NCBI GenBank assembly: GCA_963974265.1
Contig: CAXBDR010000278.1
Span: forward strand, 1-6,090
Reading direction: 5' to 3'
From: CAISIP01 sp963974265
GTDB lineage: Bacteria > Pseudomonadota > Gammaproteobacteria > Burkholderiales > Burkholderiaceae_C
DNA: 6,090 nucleotides
The position numbers and the translations under genes were made by a program. The notes beneath the pieces are model-generated. The model did not search any database and was not told the origin of the DNA. It saw only the letters and a program-made list of their open reading frames with translations. Below are positions 1 to 5,447 of this stretch, in pieces. The stretch's first letter is position 1; the number at the start of each line of letters is the position of its first letter.

Positions 1-617
1 AAACCGTGCCGGTGGATACCCGCAAGGGCGAGCAACACAGCGAGGACTATAAGGCCGTCAATCCGAACGCCAAGGTGCCCGCGATCAAGGACGGCGACGT
101 CACGGTGTTCGACAGCAATGCCATCTTGTTGTACCTGGCCGAGAAGACCGGCCGCTTCCTGCCGGAGAACACGCCACAGCAGCGCGCGCAGTTGTACTCG
201 TGGCTGATGTTCGTGGCCTCGGGCGTAGGCCCGTTTTCCGGTCAATGCGTGCATTTCCGCCACGCCGCGCCCGAACCCAAGGTCTACGCGCTCAATCGCT
301 ACGATTTCGAAGCCTGGCGCCACTGGAACATCGTCAACGACCGCCTGGCCGAGCGGCGCTACATGCTTGGCGACACCTACACCATCGTCGACATGGCCGT
401 GTGGGGTTGGGCCCGGATGGTGCCGTACATCCTCGGCGGTCCCGAGGCCTGGGAGCAACTGCCGCACGTCAAGCGCCTGGTCGACGAGATCAATGCCCGG
501 CCCGCGGCCCAGCGGGCGGAGGCGCTCAAGACGCGGCACACGTTCAAGACCGAGGTCGACGAGGAGGCCTTGCGTTCCCTGTTTCCGCAGAACGAGCGCC
601 TGGCCAATACCGCCTGA
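1..617 (+). CDS. Glutathione S-transferase, YfcG/YghU-like, 5' end missing
   Basis: The reading frame is already open at the left edge (first full codon at base 3) and ends with TGA at 615-617, so the true start is upstream of the window. About 205 residues are visible. The N-terminal part is the second half of a thioredoxin fold: NPNAKVPAI carries the cis-proline (VP) that contacts glutathione, and DSNAILLYLAEKTG is the SNAIL-type helix that binds the gamma-glutamyl group. An all-helical C-terminal domain follows, with a GP..GQ..HF.HAAP segment close to what I recall of E. coli YfcG and YghU, the Nu-class GSTs that act as GSH-dependent disulfide reductases in the cytoplasm. The first beta strand and the Thr/Asn residues that serve as the active site in that class are missing, so catalytic competence cannot be judged. 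The substrate is unknown. It converges with msbA, and no functional link between them is evident. Confidence 0.9.
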   Translation, partial: TVPVDTRKGEQHSEDYKAVNPNAKVPAIKDGDVTVFDSNAILLYLAEKTGRFLPENTPQQRAQLYSWLMFVASGVGPFSGQCVHFRHAAPEPKVYALNRYDFEAWRHWNIVNDRLAERRYMLGDTYTIVDMAVWGWARMVPYILGGPEAWEQLPHVKRLVDEINARPAAQRAEALKTRHTFKTEVDEEALRSLFPQNERLANTA

Positions 618-653
618 CCGGCTGCGGCCCGTGTCGGATCAGGCGGCGGTATC
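607..653. terminator. Candidate bidirectional terminator between convergent gst and msbA
   Basis: The ends of both genes are near-identical inverted copies. Plus-strand ATACCGCCTGA (607-617) can pair with TCAGGCGGCGGTAT (639-652) if three bases (CGG or GGC) bulge out. The loop is about 21 nt. Each arm includes the stop codon of its own gene, so GST ends Asn-Thr-Ala-stop and MsbA ends Asp-Thr-Ala-Ala-stop. There is no T-tract on either side, so a strong intrinsic terminator is not shown. It is placed where two convergent transcripts must stop, which is the only other support. Confidence 0.3.
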
Positions 654-2441
654 CTCGCTGCTGTCCGACGGGCCGCCCAGCCCCAGGTTGTACAGCCGGG
701 CGTACATGCCGTCGGCGGCCAGCAGCGTCGCGTGATGGCCGGTCTCGACGATGCGGCCGTTGTCCAGCACGACGATGCGGTCCGCGTGCTGCACGGTCGA
801 GAGCCGGTGCGCGATGACCAGCGTGGTGCGCTTTTGCATCAGCCGTTGCAGCGCGTCCTGCACCGCACGTTCGGACTCCGCGTCCAGCGCCGACGTCGCC
901 TCGTCGAGGATCAGCACCGGTGCGTCCTTGTACAGGGCACGGGCAATGGCCAGCCGCTGGCGCTGTCCACCCGAGAGCTGCATCGCGTTGTGCCCGACGA
1001 TGGTGTCCAGGCCCTGTGGCAGCTCGTCCATCAGGGTCTGCAGATTGGCCGCGGCAAGGCATTGCGCGACCCGCTCGCGGTCGACCGGCTGCCCCAGCGC
1101 CACGTTGACCGCGACCGAATCGTTGAGCATCAGCACATGCTGGCTGACCAGTGCGAACTGCGCGCGCAGCGACGCCAGGTCCCACTGGCGCAGTTCGTGG
1201 CCATCGAGATAGATCGAACCCGCGCTGGGTTCGACGAACCGCGGCAACAGGTTGACCAGCGTCGACTTGCCCGATCCCGAGGCGCCGACCAGGGCCACCG
1301 TCTCGCCGGCTGCCACTTCCAGGCTGAGATGGTCCAGCGCCGGTACCGCATCGTCGGAATAGGACACGCAGGCCTGCTCGAACCGGATCACTCCGGTGGC
1401 GCGTTCCATCCGGTAGCTGCCGCCGGTCTCGTCGGGCGTGCGGGCCATCATGTCCAGGCCCCGTTCCATCGCCGCCAGGCCGCGGGTGATCGGGTTGGCC
1501 ACCTCGGTCAGGTGCTTGAGCGGCGCGATCAGCATCAGCATCGCCGTGACGAAGGCGACGAAGCCGCCCACCGAGGTGGTGTTGTCGGCGCTCTGGATCA
1601 ACGCCACGGTGATCACGGCAGACAAGGCCACCGCTGCCAGCATCTGGGTGAGCGGGGTCATGGCCGCCGAGGCCGCGGTCGACTTCATCGACAGGCGGCG
1701 CAAGGCGTCGCTGAGTCCGGCAAAGCGGTGCGATTGCGCCCGCTGCGCAGCATGCAGCCGGATGTCGCGGTGTGCCAGCACGTTTTCCTCGACCACGTAG
1801 GCCAGCCGGTCCGTCGCGTCCTGGCTGTTGCGCGTGACCCGGTACAGGCGGCGCGACAGTATGCGCATGACATAGGCCACGGCCGGGAACAGGAACACGA
1901 CGATCAGGGTCAGCTTCCAGTTCAGGTACATCAGGTAGGAGACAAGGGCGAGCAGGGTCAGGCTGTTGCGGGCCAGGGTCATCAGCGCGCTCACCAGCAA
2001 CTGCGAGCCGCTTTGCACTTCGTACACGATGGTATTGGCCAGCGAACTCGAGGTCTGGCCCGCAAACAGGCTCAGCCGTGCATCGAGCAGCTTGTCGAAC
2101 ATGGCTTTGCGCAACACCATCAGGCCGGTGCTGGTGATCTTGGTCATGGCCAGCTGCGCGGTGAAGCTGCACAGGCCCCGCACCGCAAACAACAGGATCA
2201 AGGAGACGGGCACGGCCCACAATGGCAGCTGCCCTTCCTGGAAGCCGCGGTCCAGCAGGGGCTGCAGCAGGGCCGGGATCAGCGGTTCCGACAAGGCCAG
2301 CGCGAGCGTGGCTCCTGCCGCCGTGAACCAGACCCACAGCGGACGACCGAAATAGGGCCACAGGCGCAACAGGCGCTTGGCCAGGCTGCCGGCCAGCGCC
2401 GCCGTGTCGTGGCCGGGAGCCTGCGGAAGGCTCACCGGCAT
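639..2441 (-). CDS. msbA: Lipid A export ABC transporter, permease/ATPase MsbA
   Basis: This is a 600-residue half-transporter, slightly longer than the ~580 of E. coli MsbA, that works as a homodimer in the inner membrane and flips lipid A-core to the periplasmic face using ATP. The N-terminal domain has about six hydrophobic segments (roughly 36-57, 75-95, 153-173, 176-195, 262-282, 291-311). The ATPase domain begins near residue 351: Walker A GASGSGKST at 386-394, Q-loop Gln434, signature LSGGQ at 489-493, Walker B VLILD at 509-513 with catalytic Glu514, D-loop SALD at 517-520, and switch His545. All key residues are intact. The ATG at 2441 is the first possible start: the upstream frame reaches a TAA at 2519-2517 without an ATG, GTG or TTG. 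A GAGGGG about 9 bases before it could be the ribosome site. Related exporters share this architecture, but the length, the N-terminal elbow (LAKRLLRLWPYF) and the family wording favour MsbA. The gene is divergent from tolB, an envelope neighbour. Confidence 0.9.
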   Translation of the reverse strand: MPVSLPQAPGHDTAALAGSLAKRLLRLWPYFGRPLWVWFTAAGATLALALSEPLIPALLQPLLDRGFQEGQLPLWAVPVSLILLFAVRGLCSFTAQLAMTKITSTGLMVLRKAMFDKLLDARLSLFAGQTSSSLANTIVYEVQSGSQLLVSALMTLARNSLTLLALVSYLMYLNWKLTLIVVFLFPAVAYVMRILSRRLYRVTRNSQDATDRLAYVVEENVLAHRDIRLHAAQRAQSHRFAGLSDALRRLSMKSTAASAAMTPLTQMLAAVALSAVITVALIQSADNTTSVGGFVAFVTAMLMLIAPLKHLTEVANPITRGLAAMERGLDMMARTPDETGGSYRMERATGVIRFEQACVSYSDDAVPALDHLSLEVAAGETVALVGASGSGKSTLVNLLPRFVEPSAGSIYLDGHELRQWDLASLRAQFALVSQHVLMLNDSVAVNVALGQPVDRERVAQCLAAANLQTLMDELPQGLDTIVGHNAMQLSGGQRQRLAIARALYKDAPVLILDEATSALDAESERAVQDALQRLMQKRTTLVIAHRLSTVQHADRIVVLDNGRIVETGHHATLLAADGMYARLYNLGLGGPSDSSEDTAA

Positions 2442-2509
2442 GCCCGCAGACCCCTCACCGCGGGGGTGCGGGCCGGTGCGGCGAAGGGGATCGTCGGGCT
2501 GGACATCAT
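2432..2509 (-). other. Short upstream ORF overlapping the msbA start (doubtful)
   Basis: A 25-codon frame starts with tandem ATG ATG on the minus strand and stops at TGA (2434-2432), ten bases inside msbA, in a different frame. No Shine-Dalgarno is visible before it, although it lies about 20 bases after a GATAAT box, so a nearly leaderless message is conceivable. The peptide is rich in Pro, Ala and Arg and looks like nothing I recognise. Chance is likely in GC-rich DNA. Confidence 0.12.
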
Positions 2510-2530
2510 GGCTGTGTTATTGGGAGGGTT

Positions 2531-2537
2531 TATTATC
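2531..2537. promoter_or_regulatory. Overlapping -10-like boxes for tolB (+) and msbA (-)
   Basis: Plus TATTAT (2531-2536) and minus GATAAT (2537-2532) overlap, so if both are used the two promoters would compete for polymerase. The supporting -35 elements are poor. The minus box would give msbA a leader of roughly 85 nt, and the plus box would give tolB a leader of about 115 nt. Confidence 0.25.
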
Positions 2538-2616
2538 GGGGCATCGTCCGCACGCCCCGTTGGCGCCCGTCTGGCGCGCTTGCGAGGGCGGTTCGGTCCA
2601 CCCGCGTGTTAGGCTC

Positions 2617-2673
2617 ATGTCCAAGACCGGGCCGCCCCCAGGAGCAACTTCCCAACCATGTTTCGTTTCTTGA
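2617..2673 (+). other. Short upstream ORF overlapping the tolB start (doubtful)
   Basis: An 18-codon frame from ATG at 2617 ends at TGA (2671-2673), 16 bases inside tolB in another frame. Codons 6-8 (2632-2640) are CCG CCC CCA, a Pro-Pro-Pro run of the kind known to slow ribosomes without EF-P, and the tolB Shine-Dalgarno begins at the last base of that run. Only an AGG three bases before the ATG could serve as a ribosome site, which is too close to be good. It could be a leader peptide or chance. Confidence 0.15.
2640..2645 (+). promoter_or_regulatory. Ribosome binding site of tolB
   Basis: AGGAGC matches the anti-Shine-Dalgarno core and lies 12 bases before the ATG at 2658, longer than the usual 5-9. 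The ATG is nonetheless the first possible start, because the frame has a TAG at 2610-2612 and no start codon between. Confidence 0.6.
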
Positions 2674-3968
2674 TTTCCCGACCATTCGACCGTGCCGCCG
2701 TGTGTTTGCGTGTGCTGGCCGTCATGTGCCTGATGGTCGCATCGATGCCGTCGTCGGCGCAGCTGCGCATCGAAGTTTCCGGTGTCGGACTGACCCAGCT
2801 ACCCATTGCAATTGCACCGTTTCGCGGCCAGGACGCAGCGCCGCAGAAGATTGCCGCCATCGTGCAGGCCGACCTCGAGCGCAGCGGACAGTTCCGCGGC
2901 ACGGAACTGGTGGTCACCGAGCTTGACGAACTCACGCGCCCCGAACTGACAGCCTGGCGCCAGAAGGGTGCCGACTCGCTGGTAGCCGGCAGCGTGACCC
3001 GGCTGGCCGACGGACGGTACGACGTGCGTTTTCGCCTGTGGGACCTCACCCGCGGACAGGACCTCGGCGGGCAGAGTTATGCGGTCACCGAAGGCGACCT
3101 CCGGCAGTCCGCCCATCGGATTGCCGACTTCGTCTATGAAAAGCTGACCGGAGACAAGGGCATCTTTTCGACGCGTATCGCCTACGTGACCAAGGTCGCG
3201 CAGCGCTACAACCTGTGGATCGCCGATGCCGACGGCGAGAACGCGCAGTCGGCGCTGGCCAGCCCCGAGCCGATCATCTCGCCGGCGTGGTCTCCCATGG
3301 GCGGACAGCTGGCCTATGTGTCGTTCGAGTCGCGCAAGCCGGTCGTGTATGTGCACGAGATTGCCACCGGCAAGCGGCGTTTGCTGGCCAATTTCCGGGG
3401 TTCGAACAGCGCGCCGGCCTGGTCGCCGGACGGGCGCACGCTGGCGGTGACGCTGAGCCGCGACGGTGGCTCGCAGCTGTACCTGATCGATGCGCAGGGT
3501 GGCGAACCGCGGCGCCTGTCGCAGTCCTCGAGCATCGATACCGAGCCGATGTTCTCGCCCGATGGCAAGACCATCTATTTCGTCAGCGATCGCGGCGGCT
3601 CGCCGCAGATTTATCGCATGGCGGCCACCGGCGGCGGGGTGCAGCGCGTGACCTTTACGGGCAGTTACAACATTTCCCCGTCCATCAGCCCGGACGGCAA
3701 ATCGCTGGCCTATATTTCTCGTGTGAGTGGCGCCTTCCGTTTGCACGTGATGGATCTTGCCAGCGGCAATGCCACTGCAATCACCGACACTTCGTTCGAC
3801 GAAAGCCCCAGTTTCGCACCCAACGGACGCCTCATCATCTACGCCACATCCGGTCAAGGCCGGGAACGTCTGACGACCACGACCCTCGATGGACGTGTCA
3901 AGACTCGCCTGGCCGGAGCGTCGGGCGAAATTCGCGAGCCCGATTGGGGCCCGCTTCAAAAACAGTGA
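2658..3968 (+). CDS. tolB: Tol-Pal system periplasmic beta-propeller protein TolB
   Basis: TolB is a periplasmic protein that alternates between binding Pal and TolA, and so regulates the trans-envelope Tol-Pal link used in outer-membrane constriction during division. The 436 residues match the family length. Residues 1-34 form a signal peptide: a basic N-region, a hydrophobic core at about 19-30, and a cleavage site after Ser-Ser-Ala34, leaving Gln-Leu-Arg-Ile at the mature start, the segment that in E. coli is the TolA-binding end. The alpha/beta N-domain covers about 36-165. The six-bladed propeller follows, with repeats WSPMG (211-215), WSPDG (255-259), FSPDG (299-303), ISPDG (343-347) and FAPNG (386-390). 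Cys16 and Cys24 in the signal do not form a lipobox. It is the first gene of the plus-strand operon, with pal 19 bp downstream. tolQRA, normally upstream, are absent here. Identification is firm. Confidence 0.96.
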   Translation: MFRFLISRPFDRAAVCLRVLAVMCLMVASMPSSAQLRIEVSGVGLTQLPIAIAPFRGQDAAPQKIAAIVQADLERSGQFRGTELVVTELDELTRPELTAWRQKGADSLVAGSVTRLADGRYDVRFRLWDLTRGQDLGGQSYAVTEGDLRQSAHRIADFVYEKLTGDKGIFSTRIAYVTKVAQRYNLWIADADGENAQSALASPEPIISPAWSPMGGQLAYVSFESRKPVVYVHEIATGKRRLLANFRGSNSAPAWSPDGRTLAVTLSRDGGSQLYLIDAQGGEPRRLSQSSSIDTEPMFSPDGKTIYFVSDRGGSPQIYRMAATGGGVQRVTFTGSYNISPSISPDGKSLAYISRVSGAFRLHVMDLASGNATAITDTSFDESPSFAPNGRLIIYATSGQGRERLTTTTLDGRVKTRLAGASGEIREPDWGPLQKQ

Positions 3969-3974
3969 CATCAC

Positions 3975-3980
3975 AAGGAG
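3975..3980 (+). promoter_or_regulatory. Ribosome binding site of pal
   Basis: AAGGAG lies in the 19-bp tolB-pal gap, 7 bases before the ATG at 3988. This near-ideal site decides the start over the in-frame extension that reaches back into tolB (to 3889), and it fits the high expression expected of Pal. Confidence 0.8.
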
Positions 3981-3987
3981 AACACGG

Positions 3988-4554
3988 ATGAAACGAATTT
4001 TTCTGGCCCTGGCGTGCGCCGCTCTGCTGGCAGGTTGTGGCTCGTCGGTCAAGCTGGATGATGTCGCCGTGGAGGACAAGGCCGGGAGGCCTGTGGGCGC
4101 CCAGGGTGCGGGTGCGGGTACGGCCGGCGGTGCCACGGCCGGTGGAACCGGCTCCGGGGCACTGGCCAGCCAGGGCGTGGCTCCGGTCGACCTGACCGGA
4201 GCCGGTGCGAATGCCGCGATCCAGCAAGGCCCGCGCATCATCTACTTCGATTACGACAGCTTCATCATCAAGCCGGAATTCCAGGCACTCATCGAGACCC
4301 ATGCCCGTTACCTGCGTGCCGACCCGGCCCGCAAGGCCGTGGTCGAAGGTCATACCGACGAGACCGGTGGGCGCGAATACAACCTGGCACTGGGCCAGAA
4401 ACGCGCCGAGGCCGTGCGTCGTGCACTGGCGCTGCTCGGCGTGGCCGACGCGCAAGTCGAGGCCGTGAGTTACGGCAAGGAAAAACCGGCGGTGCAGGGC
4501 AGCGATGAAGCTGCGCTGGCGCAGAACCGTCGCGCCGAGATCGTCTACCGATGA
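3988..4554 (+). CDS. pal: Peptidoglycan-associated lipoprotein Pal
   Basis: Pal is a lipoprotein of the inner leaflet of the outer membrane that binds peptidoglycan and TolB. It has 188 residues from the ATG with the strong ribosome site. A lipoprotein signal ends in LLAGC with Cys17 as the lipidated residue; Gly18 at +2 suits outer-membrane sorting. A Gly/Ala/Thr-rich linker (about 37-62) leads to an OmpA-type domain (about 83-187): IIYFDYDS, then EGHTDE (120-125), YNLALGQKRA (131-140), SYGKEKPA (161-168) and NRRAEIVY (180-187). These match, from memory, the E. coli Pal residues that hold meso-diaminopimelate, including the Asp of HTD and the Arg of NRR. The stop codon overlaps the cpoB start, so translation is probably coupled. 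The one oddity is the low-complexity linker, partly built from a 15-bp tandem repeat. Confidence 0.96.
   Translation: MKRIFLALACAALLAGCGSSVKLDDVAVEDKAGRPVGAQGAGAGTAGGATAGGTGSGALASQGVAPVDLTGAGANAAIQQGPRIIYFDYDSFIIKPEFQALIETHARYLRADPARKAVVEGHTDETGGREYNLALGQKRAEAVRRALALLGVADAQVEAVSYGKEKPAVQGSDEAALAQNRRAEIVYR
4105..4149 (+). repeat. Low-complexity tandem repeats in the Pal linker
   Basis: GGTGCG occurs twice in tandem (4105-4116), and a 15-bp unit follows twice in tandem: acggccggcggtgcc (4120-4134) and acggccggtggaacc (4135-4149), with 12 of 15 bases identical. In the pal frame the latter encode Thr-Ala-Gly-Gly-Ala and Thr-Ala-Gly-Gly-Thr. Copies in multiples of three bases keep the frame, so linker length could vary between strains. 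Confidence 0.7.
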
Positions 4555-5399
4555 ACCGCCCCAGCCATCATCGCGCATGTGGCCGCAACGCGCTGGCACT
4601 GGCCATGGTGCTGGCCGGCTCGTTGTGGGTGGGCCAGGTGCAAGCGGCGCTGTTCGAAGATACCGAGGCGCGCACCGCGATCCTGGAGGCGCGCAAGCGC
4701 ATCGAGGCCAACCGCATCGCGACCGACGCCGCGATCCAGCGCCTGGTGGAGTCGCACAACGAGTTGCTGCGGCAGTCGACCGATGAGAACATGCAGTTGC
4801 GCCGCTCCTTGCTCGACCTGCAGAATCAGATCGAATCCTTGCGCACCGAGCTGGCGCGCAGCAACGGGCAACGCGAGCAGTTCGGCCGCGAGTTGTCCGA
4901 GCTGCAGCGTGAGCAGAAGGACATGCTGCAACGCCAGCAGGAGATCGCCCGCGGTGTCGAGGAGCGCGTGAGCCAGCTCGAACCGGTCAAGCTGACGGTC
5001 GACGGACGCGAGATCACCGTCGAGCCGGCCGAACGCCGGGCCTACGACGCGGCGCTGGCACTGTTTCGCAGCGGCGACTTCCCAGGCGCACAGACGGGTT
5101 TTCACAGCCTGATCGCGCGGTATCCAAAGAGCGGTTATCTGCCCTCCGCATTGTTCTGGTTGGGCAATGCGCAATACGCGACCCGCGACTACAAGGAGGC
5201 CATCGTCAACTTCCGGATCATGCTCACGGCTACGCCCGATCACGTGCGGGCGCCGGAAGCGCTGTTGTCGATCGCCAACTGCCAGATCGAACTCAAGGAC
5301 GTGGCCGGCGCGCGCAAGACACTCGATGAGCTCGGGCGCAGCTACCCGCAGTCCGATGCGGCAAAGGCCGGCAAGGAACGCCTTGCACGTCTGCGCTGA
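4551..5399 (+). CDS. cpoB: Cell division coordinator CpoB (YbgF), periplasmic TPR protein
   Basis: CpoB links the Tol machine to septal peptidoglycan synthesis; in E. coli it tunes PBP1B-LpoB in response to Tol. The 282 residues begin at the ATG of an ATGA overlap with pal. No good Shine-Dalgarno precedes it, so coupling to pal translation is likely. A signal peptide (hydrophobic 14-27) is predicted to be cut after Val-Gln-Ala32. Residues about 55-145 are rich in Glu, Gln, Leu and Arg with heptad-like spacing and form the N-terminal coiled coil that trimerises the protein in E. coli. The C-terminal part (about 164-282) holds three TPR-like repeats: AYDAALALFRSGDFPGA, SALFWLGNAQYATRDYKEA and EALLSIANCQIELKDVAGA. 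Length and architecture are typical. Position as the third gene after tolB and pal confirms the call. Confidence 0.93.
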   Translation: MNRPSHHRACGRNALALAMVLAGSLWVGQVQAALFEDTEARTAILEARKRIEANRIATDAAIQRLVESHNELLRQSTDENMQLRRSLLDLQNQIESLRTELARSNGQREQFGRELSELQREQKDMLQRQQEIARGVEERVSQLEPVKLTVDGREITVEPAERRAYDAALALFRSGDFPGAQTGFHSLIARYPKSGYLPSALFWLGNAQYATRDYKEAIVNFRIMLTATPDHVRAPEALLSIANCQIELKDVAGARKTLDELGRSYPQSDAAKAGKERLARLR

Positions 5400-5428
5400 G
5401 CGCTCCGCGACGGCGCCACGATCATGCG

Positions 5429-5447
5429 CGGGCCGCCAGCCGGCCCG
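5429..5447 (+). other. GC hairpin between cpoB and tcdA
   Basis: CGGGCCG (5429-5435) and CGGCCCG (5441-5447) are perfect inverted repeats of 7 bp around a CCAGC loop, abutting the ATG at 5448. With no T-tract it is a poor intrinsic terminator. It could dampen read-through, hide the ribosome site of a start at 5448, or be coding if tcdA begins at 5424. Confidence 0.4.

Larger units (their letters stand above)
2442..2657. promoter_or_regulatory. Divergent msbA-tolB intergenic region
   Basis: This 216-bp gap is the only place in the window from which both msbA and the tolB operon could be transcribed. Most of it is as GC-rich as the genes. The exception is an AT-rich island at about 2514-2537 holding TATTAT on the plus strand (2531-2536) and, overlapping it, GATAAT on the minus strand (2537-2532). 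Each matches TATAAT at five of six positions. No good TTGACA lies at 16-18 bp from either: TGGACA at 2500-2505 is 25 bp from TATTAT. Promoters are therefore expected here, but their exact position is not established. No clear operator palindrome or riboswitch was seen. Confidence 0.55.

Noticed and set aside
544..2361. 605-codon open frame on the minus strand in another frame of msbA
   Set aside because: Shadow of msbA: low-complexity Arg/Ala/Gly/Pro composition, no motif, and it runs into the GST gene on the opposite strand.
2500..2536. TGGACA (2500-2505) as -35 for TATTAT (2531-2536)
   Set aside because: The spacer is 25 bp, outside the range for a sigma70-type promoter.
732..2612. 626-codon open frame on the plus strand opposite msbA
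   Set aside because: It is antisense to an intact msbA, has composition (His, Gln, Arg, Gly rich) typical of GC-rich shadow frames, no recognisable domain and no ribosome site. msbA carries every ABC motif on the other strand.
3889..3987. N-terminal extension of pal into tolB
   Set aside because: The ATG at 3988 has AAGGAG at 7 bases and puts the lipobox Cys at residue 17; the extension would bury the lipoprotein signal.
2799..4241. 480-codon minus-strand frame opposite tolB and pal
   Set aside because: Antisense to two firmly identified genes, with no domain or start signal; explained by third-position GC bias.
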